Counted from the first letter of the stretch, positions 23,596 through 36,057 are shown. The stretch: DNA of 64,000 nucleotides from Delphinus delphis (GCF_949987515.2 NC_082687.1:123113838-123177837); one strand, 5' to 3'. The notes: generated from the sequence alone by a model not told the origin. Made by a program: numbers and translations.

Positions 23596-24700
23596 TCATT
23601 CATTCATCCGATGCATTCAACAAATATCCACTGAAGGCTCAACCTGTTCCAGGCACTGTACTGAAAGCTGAACATACGGCAGTGATTGAAAGAGAAGAAA
23701 ACCCCTATCCTCACACAGCTTAAACACCAATGAACAGATGGTAGTAATGAAGACAGAAAATTTTAAAAATGAGTAAATATAAAGTAGGTCAATATATGCT
23801 ATGAAGAAAAATAAAATAGTGTAAGGAGGATAGGCAACTAACACAGGAGGTGCTATATTACTAATGTTCTTAAGGAAAACCTCATTCCAAGGGGCACAAG
23901 CAGATAAGTGAAGGACAGGAAATGTGAGTAAAGGAGATATCTGGGAAAAGAAAGTGTCATTAAGTAGGAGTTTTTGATCGATATTTCCCCCTAGAACTTA
24001 CGTCATCCATGAACTTAGTTTAGAAAAAAATTAAAATGTGATTCTCATTAACCTTTAACTGAAAATTAATATTTCTTTCAATTATAAATTTTATCAAGAA
24101 TCCAGAGGAGTCCTAACAGCAACTGTAATTTTGTTACCCAAAAAATTTACAGATATTTTTACTTATATAACCTTGTTCAGACATTTACACTCACCACTCA
24201 TTTTACATCATGGCTATTGTTAGACTTGGGGCTAGATCTTGTTATTTTGATGGATTATTAAAGAAGCATATATGTTACTATAAAGCACATTTAGCTTAAA
24301 AATATTTTTAAAGTTTGTCTCCATATAATTGGTCACACTTGTAGTCCTGTGAATTCTGTTTTATGACTTATGGAACATCATTCAGAGAGTGTGCGTTGGC
24401 TTTACTTGACTGCCAGAGGACCTGTACACAGGGAAGCGTTAAGGGCCCCTGTGTTAGAGAAAACAGGGGTAAAACCCCTCTTTTGGGAATGTCCTTGATG
24501 TGTTCAAGGGCTGCTCAGAAGTCAGTGAGGAGGAAGCAGAGGCAGGAAGTGGTAGGGGTGATAGGAGAAGAGATCAGGAAGAGATCAGGCCCAGATCAGC
24601 AGATCATGGTAGAGCTTTACATGTGCACAGTGAGAAACCATTAATGGGCTTAAGTTAAGGAGTAAAATCAAGAAAATTCAGAAAGACTAACGATAAAAAA
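23596..24700 (+). repeat. Ancient interspersed repeat, second copy, gapped
   Basis: Starts cattcattcatccgatgcattcaac, then gttccaggcactgtactga and ctatcctcacacagctt. After an unrelated stretch (about 23960-24400) it continues with gatcatggtagagctttaca and cattaatgggcttaagttaaggagtaaaatc. Same order as the neighbouring copy. Confidence 0.45.
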
Positions 24701-25809
24701 AATAATAAATTAAAAACTAATTAATAAGCAGAAAATTCTGCCTAACTGGGATAATAGCCTTTCTCCTTATGAGAGTCATGAAAATACATTGCTTTCCTCC
24801 GAAGCATTTTGCTTGTTAAATCAAACGTTTCAGGGTCAGGGCTGTGCTGTCCTTTAACAGTAGAAAATTAAGCCATGTGAATTAGAATACTATCTAGAAA
24901 AATTTCCTTCCTGCTTTCAATTATCTACATGCTGAGCTTTCTAAATTTGCATGTTTTTTTTTTTTCCAATAAATTTGCCTCTTTTCCTCTTGTCTTAATT
25001 TACTTTACATCTGCAATACCAAAGTTTCCAGGGGTAAAACTTGAAGTTAACTAGAAGCATTTATTGTCTTGTGTACAAGGAAAGAAAGCAGATGTGTTTT
25101 TATCAGCTCTGCCATTGTGTGATTTTTAACGACATGTTTGCTTGGCCAGGCCTGCCCGTACTTCACAGTGTTGCTCTGTTAAACTTCATCTTCCCAGCTC
25201 AACATTCCTACTGAGCTACTTATTGCCCACTGTGTGGATTCTAATGGATGTTTCTTTCTTGTGACACATGAAAAATATATACCAGACCATCATCATTCTC
25301 ATTCCTAATCACACAACTCTCCCTAGGTTAATTCTTTTGTACATTCAACATGTGTTTATTTACCAGTTTATTTTCTTCCTCCAGACAGGAAGATACTGAT
25401 TTAAACTGTTTTATTTTAAATAACTAAATCTAATATTCTTTCTGCTACTGTTCCAATAAAATATTTGTTCTCTTAGATCTTCCTTAGATTCAAAATTCAA
25501 GGAGTCTCTTTATGTCATTTCAGATTTTCTTTCTCTCCATAATATCTTTGATTTGTCTGTCTTGTTCACTTTGCTTTTTAGATACATGTATTCTTTTATT
25601 AGATGGCATCTGTTAGAACTGTTTACAGAATGACTTTTTAAGAGAGAAAAGCACTTTTAAACAGAGATAAATGAAAGGAATTATAGTGATTTGCCAAGAG
25701 ACATTACTCAAGTTTTCTCTTGGCAGCTAAGAATTTTGCATGGACGTCATAAAATTGAAACACCAGCTTGGGGAACATAGACTTGGCCACAATAATTGCT
25801 CAGTGATTG
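24701..25809. other. Non-coding stretch, no feature seen
   Basis: Unique-looking AT-rich sequence; no exon or repeat recognised. Confidence 0.45.
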
Positions 25810-26300
25810 TTTTTGTACATTCAGTTATCAAATATTTTAGTCTTTACTAACATTAGGCATTGCAACAGATATTTTGGGGCATAGAGGTGACCATGCTCAG
25901 CATGATTTCATGCATTCATGAAGCTTGCAATAAAATGAGAAAGGTTGGAATTAAGCAAAATTAGAAACGATATACTCAACTGATATGAATTAAAAAAAAC
26001 TATCATGTTCAAGAATGTGGTAGAGAAGCGTGTAACAAACAGCCAGTCTGACTTCTCTAAGGTGATGTTGTTTATGCTGAGCCATGAAGAATACATGCTG
26101 ATCACCCAGGTCATAGTAGCCTGGGAGAGAATTTTGGACAAATGATTTGGCATTGTCATGCATTGTGGCAAAATCTGAGAGAGTACAGGGGCATGTGGTA
26201 AAAGACAAGATTGAAGAAGTAGGAAGACTCAGATCACCGTGGGAATTGTAGACCATTTTAAGTTTTCTATATTATATTCCCATGGGAAATGGGGGGAAAA
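25810..26300 (+). repeat. Ancient interspersed repeat, third copy
   Basis: Contains gtacattcagttatcaaat, gcattcatgaagcttgcaat, ggtagagaagcgtg and ctgagagagtacaggggcat, in the order seen in the other copies of this unassigned family. Confidence 0.4.
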
Positions 26301-27615
26301 AGATCAAGAATTTATAGCATGGAATTGATGCATGTATTTTATAAAGGAAGTGTCATGAAAATATTATGCAAAATAAATTTAAGAAATAGAGTAAATACTG
26401 GTATTTTTTTTTAGAAAAGTATCTCTGTGGTAGCTTTTGGCAATGAGAAAAGAGAGGAGCTGCCTGCACAGCATAAGGGAAGCATAAACAACAGAACTTG
26501 ATGTCTGATTGTGTATGGGATGAGGAAGAGAGAGAAGGTACATGTGAGTCAGGATTTTGGATTAAACACCTAGATGGATAGTACTGTCTTGGACTGAGCT
26601 GAAGTACACTGCAGGGAAATATTTTTGAGAGGAAGAAGATAGACTCGATCTTAGATTGAGATATATTGAGCTTGAGATGTTGATGAGAAATTCAAGTAGA
26701 GGTGACAAGTGGTGAGTTAGATATATGAACCCTGATCTGACTGGCTTGGGTTTAAGACAACAGGAAACACAGAACACAGTAACAGTGAACAAAGCCATGA
26801 CTCTGTAGACAGTGAGCCCAGGAAAGGACCTAGAGAACAGTGCTGGGTTTTTAACATTCAGAGTCAATGAATCTGTGATACATGAAAAGATGTTTATTTT
26901 TTGTCAGGTTTCAGTTGAATCTGGCTTCTCATACAGAGATCTAATATAGGCATGGGCCTGTGACTTTGCTCTGGGTTAAGACTAAATGTAGTCTTGAGGG
27001 TGCTCCAGGCACTTGACCTGTACAATAATCACATGTCTGGAATGCAAACTTGAGAGGGCTGGAGGGCCATGTGATCTATGGCAGTACTGGGCCCTAGAGA
27101 TTCAATATAAAACTCAGATGTGGAGGTTCCTGAAGAAAGGGAAAAAGTTTAACTCATTATTGCAAGTTTTCTCCCTACTGTAAATTGTGATAAGTCACTT
27201 AGGAATGGAAATGATAGGATGGACAGAAAGTAGAGAGGTAAACCAATGGCAGTGTCTGATTTAGGGGAGCCTCTGAGTCATCTAAGTCTCTAATGAAAAA
27301 CAAATTTTCTGATGGGAAGGGTAGAATAACAACAAATTCACTGTTCTCCCTGCTGCATCACACTACGTATGAATTTCTGCCTCACTTTGATATGCAGACA
27401 GACAGAGGGAACAGAGCCAAACAACGTACCACCTGTCTTGTGGGTTGAAATAAGCAAAATGCTGCAAGCAATATTGCCTGGTCTCTCTTCCCCTTAACAT
27501 TAACCCAGACTGAGGGCTTAAAATTTAAGTAGAAATACAATTCTAATAGAATAGTGTCTCTTCAGTAGTTATTTATTTATAATTTCAACATCTCTTTCTT
27601 TTACTTTCTAAGATT
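26301..27615. other. Non-coding stretch, no feature seen
   Basis: No gene recognised. The stretch at 26560-26860 may be another degraded copy of the ancient repeat, but the match is too weak to call. Confidence 0.4.
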
Positions 27616-27631
27616 AAAGCATTAGAAAGTA
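27616..27631 (+). repeat. TSD of the short L1 3' end
   Basis: aaagcattagaaagta is repeated as aaagcattaggaagta at 28087-28102, 15 of 16. Confidence 0.9.
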
Positions 27632-28086
27632 ACAGATGAATGGATAAAGAAGATATGGTACATATATACAATGGAATATTACTCAGCCGTAAAAAGGAAT
27701 GAAATTGGGGTCATTTACAGAGACATGGATGGACCTAGAGTCTGTCATACAGAGTGAAGTAAGTCAGAAAGAGAAAAACAAATATCGTATATTAACGTAT
27801 ATATGTGGAATCTAGAAAAATGGTGCAGATGAACCTGTCTGCAAGGCAGAAATAGAGACACAGACATAGACATAGAGAACAAACGTATGGAAACCAAGGG
27901 GTGAAAGGGGGGGTGGGATGAATTGGGAGATTAGGATTGACGTATATACACTACTATGTATAAAATAAATAACTAATGAGAACCTGCTGTATAGCACAGG
28001 GAGCTCTACTTCACTTTGCTGTACAGTAGAAAATAACACAACATTGTAAAACAACTATACCCCAATCTAAAAAAAAAGTAAAAAAA
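27632..28086 (+). mobile_element. 5'-truncated LINE-1 3' end, second subfamily
   Basis: About 455 bp: the last codons of ORF2 (gaatattactcagccgt and on), then a 3'UTR that differs from the other L1s here, with gagaacctgctgtatagcac and ttgtaaaacaactatacccc before the A tail. This 3'UTR resembles another artiodactyl/cetacean L1 subfamily. A 16-bp TSD flanks it. Confidence 0.92.
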
Positions 28087-28102
28087 AAAGCATTAGGAAG
28101 TA

Positions 28103-28669
28103 TTAAGAGCTGGCTGAATGGAGAGATATTGGAGATGTTTTAAATGCCAATCAACTTGGAATCTACTAGCACCTATAACTGACTGCTCAAAAAATGAATG
28201 AAAAACACTGCCATGGATAGATCTGTAAATCTGGGATGGATACTGGAGGTTTTTAGTAGCAAGAGAGGGACTATGAATACTCTATTAGTAAAGTTGGTGA
28301 GATTGAAAGGGTATTGGTCCTTTGGTATGCAGATGGTTGCATAATCTACCCAAGATGATTTCATGTTAAATTGTCAGGGAAAATGAAGGATGGATGAAGG
28401 CAAGAATAATGATAGATTAATTACATCCCAACTCCTTTTGTAGTTTTCAGCACCTTGATGGGTGCATGCACATACAAATTTCCATGTGACTTTTAAAGAT
28501 TTATAATATGTAGGTGATATTTTTATATAAATTAGACTACAGTATTCTGTACTATAGTCTCAAATTATTTGGACTATGTGTGTATGTAGGAAGAATGATA
28601 AATGGAGCTAAGTGTCCACCATGAGAATTTATTGAAGAAGCATCTAGTAATTAACTCATTTACTATTCC
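28103..28669. other. Non-coding stretch, no feature seen
   Basis: Nothing recognised on either strand. Confidence 0.45.
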
Positions 28670-29045
28670 ACATTAGCTTCCTGAGAGTCTACCACCTGCC
28701 ATAGCCCCGCTCTCTCCTAGGTACTTGGGATGCTACAGCGAACAAAATAAAGTCTCTGCTCACATAGGTTTTACATTTTTATTAGGAGAAATTATTAATA
28801 AAAAGCCACAAATGAAAACAAGCAAATGTTTAGAGTGTAGCGGTGATGTTAAGGGCTGTGAAAAAATATAAAGTAGGAAAGGAGATGGACACATCATCAG
28901 AGTGGAGTGTGCCATTTTACAGTCATCAGAAGGTCACATTTGAGCAGAGCCTTGATTAAGGAAGGTGGGGGGACTTGGCAAAGTCTGGGGGAGATAATTT
29001 TAGGGAGAAGGGACAGCAGGAGCAGAGGATCTAAGACAGAGATGT
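28670..29045 (+). repeat. Ancient interspersed repeat, fourth copy
   Basis: Contains ggtacttgggatgctacagc, gtctctgctcacatagg, ttaagggctgtgaaa, gaaggtcacatttgagc and gggacagcaggagcagagg, the order expected of this unassigned mammal-wide repeat. It is the clearest copy. Confidence 0.5.
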
Positions 29046-29125
29046 GCTTTGTTTGTTCCAGAAGAGAAAGAAAAAGTGCCTCTCAGGTTCAACATGTCCT
29101 TGGCTATTTTTCCTTGTCTTAATGC

Positions 29126-29139
29126 TGATCTGCTTTTTA
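29126..29139 (-). repeat. Left TSD of the tail-only insertion
   Basis: tgatctgcttttta, identical to 29170-29183. Confidence 0.8.
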
Positions 29140-29169
29140 TTTTATTTAATTTATTTATTTATTTATTTT
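29140..29169 (-). mobile_element. Tail-only retroposon insertion
   Basis: Thirty bases made only of TTTA-type units ending in ttttt, flanked by a perfect 14-bp direct repeat. On the minus strand it starts aaaaataaataaataaat, the same form as the tail of the SINE at 31805-32026. It looks like an insertion that copied only the tail. Confidence 0.65.
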
Positions 29170-29183
29170 TGATCTGCTTTTTA
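29170..29183 (-). repeat. Right TSD of the tail-only insertion
   Basis: Identical to 29126-29139 over 14 bp. Confidence 0.8.
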
Positions 29184-30406
29184 AAGAAAAGTCTCTTAGG
29201 GGACAAAAATTATTTAAGTAAGCTAACAGATTAATTTTTATACAAGTAGATGTGATAGATTGAATCTATAATACAATTTCTTACAGAGATAAGTATGGGA
29301 GAATATATTTCTTTCTCAAATTACACAATTCTGTTTATGGTGGTCAGCAAAATGTTCCACTGAATACTGGTTCAACATTCAGTAATCATGGTAAAATAAA
29401 ACGTGTCTCTATTTCTTTGGTTCTCTTTAAAGTGATTTATTTTCAGGGCAGCTCGCTGAAAAATGAACATTCTTTCATCCATGTAAGTACAGAAAAATGA
29501 AGCTCTACTACCTTCGATGCAGTTTGTGTATTTATTTTATCAGTCCTCAGAAGCCTGCAAAATATATTGAGTTATGAAATGGGGAACTTACTATCTATCC
29601 AAAACTATGTTTGCGATTGGAGGTTTCTCTTACAGTAGTGGCTTGGTACCTGGTAAGCGGTTTTGAGATTTGATCAGCCCCAATCCTTAAAACGCAGTTG
29701 CCTTCCCCTGCCTGCTCCATCACATGAAAAGAAGTAACAACTTTCTCTTCCTGTTAGTCTAGCTGCTTAAAAATAACACATTCCAGCAAGGAGGGAGGGA
29801 CATTACAAGCAACAGGACATATGAGACTTGCCAAGGGGGCCAGCATTTCCTGGCTCACAATTGCAGGAAAGGCTTTGCTCCATTATCAATGGGACCTGGA
29901 TGCTTTGATAGGCAATTGTTTTAAAAGCTAAACAACATTTGCAGTAGAAATATTGTGTGTGTTATACAAGGCTTGTGTGGAGGAAATATAGCACCAGATG
30001 GATCAGACAATAGTCTTGTCTCATGTTTTGTTCCTTTACTGGTAGTAAAATAAAAACTAAAAAATATAGCCATATACAACTTTGCTTTTAATAAAGTCTC
30101 TGTTGTTTTAGAAAAGAATAGTGGAATTGTCATGAACAATACAGATTTCCTTTGCAATAATTGTTGATTTTAAAATGTACAGAAACAATGGAATATTCAA
30201 GACATCACAATCACTTTGAGCAAGGACATTCCTTATATAGCACACTGAATCCATCATTTCCAGAGGAATTAGAACAAATGATCAACTGTTTAGAAATATA
30301 CTCCCCCTAGAGTCAGGACAAAAGAATGACTTCTAAACAACTCGTTATTTAGGGAATATCTTGACTAATATTGCCTTGCTATCTGAGCTCCTCTAAGAAA
30401 TTAGAT
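29184..30406. other. Non-coding stretch, no feature seen
   Basis: Unique-looking sequence. I see no exon and no named repeat. Confidence 0.45.
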
Positions 30407-30440
30407 GTAGATAGATAGATAGATAGATGATAGATAGATA
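30407..30440 (+). repeat. (TAGA)n microsatellite
   Basis: About eight tetranucleotide units with one interruption (gatga). Confidence 0.92.
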
Positions 30441-31790
30441 ATATGTTATATAAATATGTATATTATATATATTCTCCACCTCTCAGAAAGTTCAGTAACT
30501 TTGACGATCTTTCAGAAGTGAGATCAGGAAAAGTTTTCTTTTTCTTTTTTTCTTTCTGAGGAAGCAGAGAGAAATGGACAAAAATAGATCTATATTAAAT
30601 AAATATTATAAAAACTCTATTCATGATAAAGACTTGTGGGTACATGTCTTATCCTGAAGTGATAGAGAAGCTGACAATTTCTCTCTCAAATGCTGTGTGG
30701 CATTTGGTCATCTTCAGGCAGGTGCTAGTCACCCTTGCTCTGGATCACTTTGGTTAGAGGGTCTGCATAGACGGGGCACAATTCTCCATCCCTCTCCCCA
30801 CATGAAAGCATACACTGATTAAAATATGTAGTCAGGCAAATTCTGATGCAGTGCTGGGATAATTGTGATTTCAACATGCTCTGATGTTACCCTTAAAGGG
30901 TCTCCCTCACTGTCTCCCTATAACTAAAAAGGTAGAGAAAAATGCATCCCAACTAGAGAAAGCAAAATTTAGACTAGATAAATATTTCACAAATATGCAA
31001 GCTAAGCTTGTAGTATATGTTTAAAAGAGACGGGAATTCCCATCATACACTCAGCACCCAGTTATCTTCTTTCATGTTGAGAATATCATATGCCTTTTTT
31101 GGATGAATAGCTGACATGTGCCCTGCAGGAAGTCTGTAATCCTGGCAATTCTGACTCTTCCCTAGAAATCATTTTTGTAGAGGAATAAAGTGATAATAAT
31201 TTGATTCGAAAATTTACTCTGGTTGTAGTATGGAAGGAAAATAGAAAAGAAAGAAACTATTGGTAGAGAGATCAATTAACAGATGTTGTGAAAATACCTT
31301 CAGAAATATTTAGAAGAAAAAATCCAATTATGTATTGAATATACTTGATAAAAGAGTTGGGAAAGTAATAAAGACGATAATATTTCCATTTGGGATCATA
31401 CTTGGATGGTAATTAAGATGCATCTTTGTCATTTATAGTAGCCAGTATTATGTAGTTTAAAATTTTCCAAATCTTAAACTATGATATTGGAAATTTGCTT
31501 TGCAGTGAACAGTGTAATTTCATTTTATCAGCACATGGAAATAACACTACTTAGAAAGAAATAAATGAGTATGTATTACTGCCTTTAGATGACTTTAGTT
31601 AATAAATTAATTTTGTTCTTTGCTTGAATTTAATTAATATACATTTTAGCAATCAAGAGGTGTTTTAAAATATTAAAATTGAGGTAGTATAAATTAAAAT
31701 CATGAGAATTATAATACATTCTGATTTCCTCCTTTTTTGGCTTGAAGACTGCCCTTTAATTTATGTGATGATAAAAGACACAAATGATCA
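30441..31790. other. Non-coding stretch, no feature seen
   Basis: Unique-looking AT-rich sequence; nothing recognised. Confidence 0.45.
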
Positions 31791-31804
31791 AAATAAATTG
31801 GCTA

Positions 31805-32001
31805 GGGCTTCTCTGGTGGCGCAGTGGTTGAGAGTCTGCATGCCGATGCAGGGGACACGGGTTCGTGCCCCGGTCCGGGAAGATCCCACATGCTGCGGAG
31901 CGGCTAGGCTCCTGAGCCATGGCCGCTGAGCCTGAGCGTCCGGAGCCTGTGCTCCGCAAAGGGAGAGGCCACAGCAGTGAGAGGCCTGTGTACAGCAAAA
32001 A

Positions 32002-32026
<25 letters not shown>
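31805..32026 (+). mobile_element. CHR-type SINE, short form with (AAAT)n tail
   Basis: Starts gggcttctctggtggcgcag and ends cagcaaaaataaataaataa with a tail of about ten aaat units. A perfect 14-bp TSD aaataaattggcta lies at 31791-31804 and 32027-32040. Confidence 0.95.
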
Positions 32027-32032
<6 letters not shown>

Positions 32033-32040
32033 ATTGGCTA

Positions 32041-34432
32041 GTCTGTTTATTCTATTTTTTCATGTGTCTACCCACTACAATTTGCCATTTATTTATTAAA
32101 GAATATGCTTATGTAATTACATACTAAACATATGCTTATCAGGTGGTGATTCAGTATATGGTTTCAGTTGCTAACAGCAAAGCAGATTTTTAACAGGATT
32201 TGTTCAGGAAAACAGAAATTACTCTAGATAATTGAAACAGGAAGGTATTTAATACAGGGAGTCAGTGGCTTAAAATGTTTTTGAAAGGACTGGCAGAACG
32301 AAGTTCATGGAAAAGAGTAAAAAGTTTTCAGCAAATTAGGATATTTTTGAGCTGCCAAGAAATTACTGTTGATGATTTCATGTGCCTTGAAATTAATTAT
32401 TTTAACTGATCTTTTCTTGATTTGCTTGATTTTAATCAAAATGGTCTGCAGAATATAGAACGGGCTAACTGTACATATTTGGATTCTTATATGTTTATAT
32501 GATTCACCCTTGTTGCTGCCAGGCATTATTTCCTTCTGTCAGCTTGCTTATATGTATGGTTCCTACAGAAAAAAGATAAAATTCTCTTCAGGCACAAGCT
32601 GCAAATAAATTAATTCCAATTTCAAATTTATCAAATAACCAATTTTTCATCCTAAAATAATTTTCCAAGTTGTTTATTAAATAAAGAAATTTAATTTTAA
32701 GCCTTCTAAAAATTAATGAAAATACTTAAAAACATATTTTTCCTGTGTCACCTTTATGTGAGCAAAGAGTTTGAAGGCTGCTAAAATAATAGGGATGAAG
32801 TAACTACTCCTAATTAAGGGGCTAAACTGGATGGGTCAGGTTTATGAGTGAGTGAAATGTAAAGGGTATTTGCAGTCTTCAGAGACCAGAGCTAGGAAAG
32901 GAAGAAGTCGGAAGATTTTTGGAGAAAAAGGTAATCATTTGCCTTTGAGAGCTATATTTGAATGCTTAGTAGGGACCCCTCTACTGTCCATGGTCAGGTA
33001 GTACCAAAGCTATTGGGCTAAGAGAATCTTTGGAGACTATAAAGACCACTGAGGAATGAGCATAGTAGAGAAAGCTATACAGGCCATGAATAAGGAGACA
33101 GAAAATTGTTTGAATATTAGCTTTGTTGATTACTAAGAGGGAGACTTTGAAGATATTTCTTAACTTTCCCAAGTATAGAATTTTAAATCTGCAATAAGTG
33201 TGTATGTCTTCCACATTCTCTTCATTGTGTTGCACATAAACTAATTTTTGAGAAAGTCTATCTACCCTTTCTGTTTTGAAATCTGATCTGGTAGGAGAGT
33301 ACATCTCCATTTGCCCAAATCTCATGGGCCATGCCGAATTCTGAGGATCTTACCAGAGCAGCAAAAATTCACATAGAAGTTTTATAAAATACTTGAGTGG
33401 ACTTATATAAAATCACTCTGTAGTTCTACCGTAATACTTCTTTGAAATATCTTGGAGTCCTTGAAGTGTAGAGGTGGTGGGTAAAGTAGTGAGGATGTCC
33501 AAAGAATCTTATTTCCAGGGAGAAACATATTATTTGACATAAAGAATGAGGAGTAAAACTATTTTTACAATCTAGTGGAAGAAGTTAAATTAAAAAGATA
33601 AATCAAGCAAAGTATTTTTTAAAATTAACGACGGTATTTGTAAAATAGAGTTAGGCTCAGACGTAATATTTACTTTATTTTTAATACTGGCTCCTAATGG
33701 AACTTAAAAACAGCTGGTTTTGTTGATCTAATGGTTCCATGTAAGACTGAATAGGCCAGAATCATTAAAATTCCATTTTCATCAGATTTGTGCTTGAGAA
33801 AACTAAGTATACTTTCATAGTAATTTATTATAGACATTTCTTTGTTTGTCTTAGATATATTATTAAAATGACAGAAGGGGATGAGATGCAATAGTACAGC
33901 AATTACACAGTTTAAAACTTTTCAATTATAGAGAAGCATTCAACTGCATCCTTCATTACCACCGTCTGTGTTGTATATATCACTTTAAGATTAATAGCAG
34001 GCAAGGTTTGTTTGTTTCCTTGTTTATATGGCATTCAGATCAAGACAGGTTTTTCCCATCATTGGAGAATATTGTAAAAAGACAGTTATCTTTCTTGGAT
34101 AGTAGGACATTCTCAAGGTTTTTCCCAGACTATCTCCCCACCCCCTCAAAAAACATACTGTACTGCCTCAAATCTGACATATTTTTATTCAAAATAAACA
34201 GTACATTATCTTTTTACCTAACCTAGTAAAAGAAAGATTTTTGATAGTTGCATATTCCCATCTTCTGGAATGCTAAGTACAAGATTGGTTTAAATTTCAA
34301 CAATAAGACTCAGGATTGGAGAAAAGCTGTCATTTCTGGTTTCCTAGAAATAATTTAATGTTCTGAATTGTGTCTCCTCCTAGTGGCCTCATAGAGTTAT
34401 CGCAATTTCCAGTGTGAGTAGCTCACTTTTAA
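32041..34432. other. Non-coding stretch, no feature seen
   Basis: About 2.4 kb of unique-looking sequence. The longest open frame (minus strand, 32981-33325) has no recognisable domain and no gene context. Confidence 0.45.
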
Positions 34433-34508
34433 ATTCAAATCAATTCAGTTCAGCTCACATCACTTCACTTCAATTTAATTCAATTCACTTTTGTTCAATT
34501 CAATTTCA
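34433..34508 (+). repeat. Degenerate (TTCAA)n tract
   Basis: Repeated ttcaa/ttcac/ttcag pentamers with many point changes, e.g. cacttcacttcaatttaatt. An old decayed simple repeat. Confidence 0.7.
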
Positions 34509-34869
34509 CAAAAATTTATTGAATACTTACTGAACACAGTGAACACTCTGTTAGATGTTGCAGATTGAAAAGTGCAAAGGACTTCCATCTTTACCACAAA
34601 TGAACTAATTTTATGAGCCAATGATTTTAATCACTGGTTGTAGCATATTTGTTTATTTTTATTCTGTTCTCTTAAGTTAAATAGTAACAAAATAGTGCAT
34701 TCCAATACAGATAGTTGGCTAATCCTCCTGTCCAAAGGTGGCACCACTCTAAGGCTAAGTCAGCATTTGGCAGACAGAATCACTATGCTGAGGTATCAAA
34801 GTCTAAATACAAAGTATTTGGGGCGCTTGAATGTAGTGGAAAGCATGGTATAATGAATTACTTCTGAGA
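34509..34869. other. Mostly unique non-coding stretch
   Basis: 34509-34575 (tttattgaatacttactgaac) may be another fragment of the unassigned ancient repeat. Nothing else recognised. Confidence 0.4.
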
Positions 34870-34975
34870 AGGCACCATGCTGGAATGGAAATGAATTAGC
34901 TTTTGGAATGGTGTCAGGCATCCCTTTCTAGCCTGAATCCTGATACCAGTTGTGTGATCTAAAACATGTTACTCC
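34870..34975 (+). mobile_element. MIR fragment
   Basis: Reads ttttggaatggtgtcaggca, then gcctgaatcctgataccagttgtgtgatctaaaacatgttact, the order of the MIR middle part. It stops where L1-like sequence begins. Confidence 0.6.
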
Positions 34976-35045
34976 AGGAGATCAAGATGGCAGAGTAGGG
35001 GCACATGGAGCTCATCTCATCCCACGAACACAGCAAAAATACATC
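34976..35045 (+). mobile_element. Isolated 5' end of an L1
   Basis: About 70 bp aligns with the extreme 5' end of L1 copy 2 (reverse complement of about 9811-9882): ggagatcaagatggcagag against ggagaccttcaagatggtgg, then gagctcatctcatcccac against gagatcaccttcctcccac, then caaaaatacatct against caaaaatgcatct. No further L1 body follows. Confidence 0.7.
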
Positions 35046-35085
35046 TGATTAGTAATAAAATGCCTTGATTGGTAATAAAATGCCC
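35046..35085 (+). repeat. 20-bp tandem duplication
   Basis: tgattagtaataaaatgcct is followed directly by tgattggtaataaaatgccc, with two mismatches. It starts exactly where the L1 fragment ends. Confidence 0.85.
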
Positions 35086-35499
35086 ACCATAAAACCAATA
35101 GTTTTACCCACACTTGTTTTTACACCATTAGTGCAAATGTTAACACTGTGAAATAAGTAATTTGTGCCTTAGAATTATTATGAAAATAGTTTGATCTTAT
35201 AAAGGGGTTGAGGACCTCCAGGTGTCTATGTCATACATTTAGGGCCACTGACTGACAAAGACGAAGGGCATACTCTGAACTGGGTCAACTATAGGATCCC
35301 ATGTTAAGTAAATAAGTAAATAATTAAGATGACCCACCGACATTTCTAATAGCATTTATCAACCACAGAGGCATGAATTGAATCAAACTGAAAGAGGTGT
35401 TATGGGTGCCATTTAGACTGAAAAAAATCACTAAATGATTCTCATGTATTGATAGTTTTTGCCTCCAAAAAAACAAAGGAGAAAAAAAGCTTGCTTGCT
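35086..35499. other. Non-coding stretch, no named feature
   Basis: Contains attatgaaaatagtttgatc and gaggacctccaggtgtc (35175-35225), which recall the end of an old interspersed repeat I cannot name. Otherwise unique. Confidence 0.4.
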
Positions 35500-35845
35500 G
35501 TAGTAGATCTCATTATTTACTTTTGTCAAAATATTCACTGTCTTCTCTACAGGAGGATTATAAATTCCTTCTCTGTTGACAGCCTAACTATATGACTCAT
35601 TTTATCTAATGAAATGTGAGCAGAAGTAATGGGTGCCACTTCTGAAAATAAGCTTTAAAAGATATTTCATAGTTTCACCTTTCTTTTGCTGCAAACTCAG
35701 CAATTTCCCAGCATGAAGACTATGTGGACCCAAACACAGCCAAGTGATTATATAATGTGAGCATTAAAAAAAATATTGTTGGGAGCCATCAGTATTTTGG
35801 GGTTGCTTTTCACTGTTGCATAACCGAGCCTAAACAGATACAACC
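35500..35845 (+). repeat. Ancient LTR-like repeat, family not assigned
   Basis: Order of motifs: taatgaaatgtgagcagaagtaatgggtgccacttc, then tttcttttgctgc, then gaagactatgtggaccc, then attttggggttgcttttcactgttgcataaccgagcctaaac. This is a layout known from an old mammalian repeat with an LTR-like end. Family uncertain. Confidence 0.45.
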
Positions 35846-36057
35846 TCTATGAAATGTGATGCAACAGTCATAATGAAATCAGGCTAACGTTGAGATACAA
35901 GGATAGTACAAAGAGACCTCAAAACAGTAGGGTTTTCTGAGATAAGGAAATATGGTAAGGGAATTAAAATTCAATAGTTGAACTTAAGTTATCATCAAAG
36001 GCAATAAAGGGCAGGGTTCATGCTGTAGAAAAGGAAGATAGAAAACTAAATCAATAA

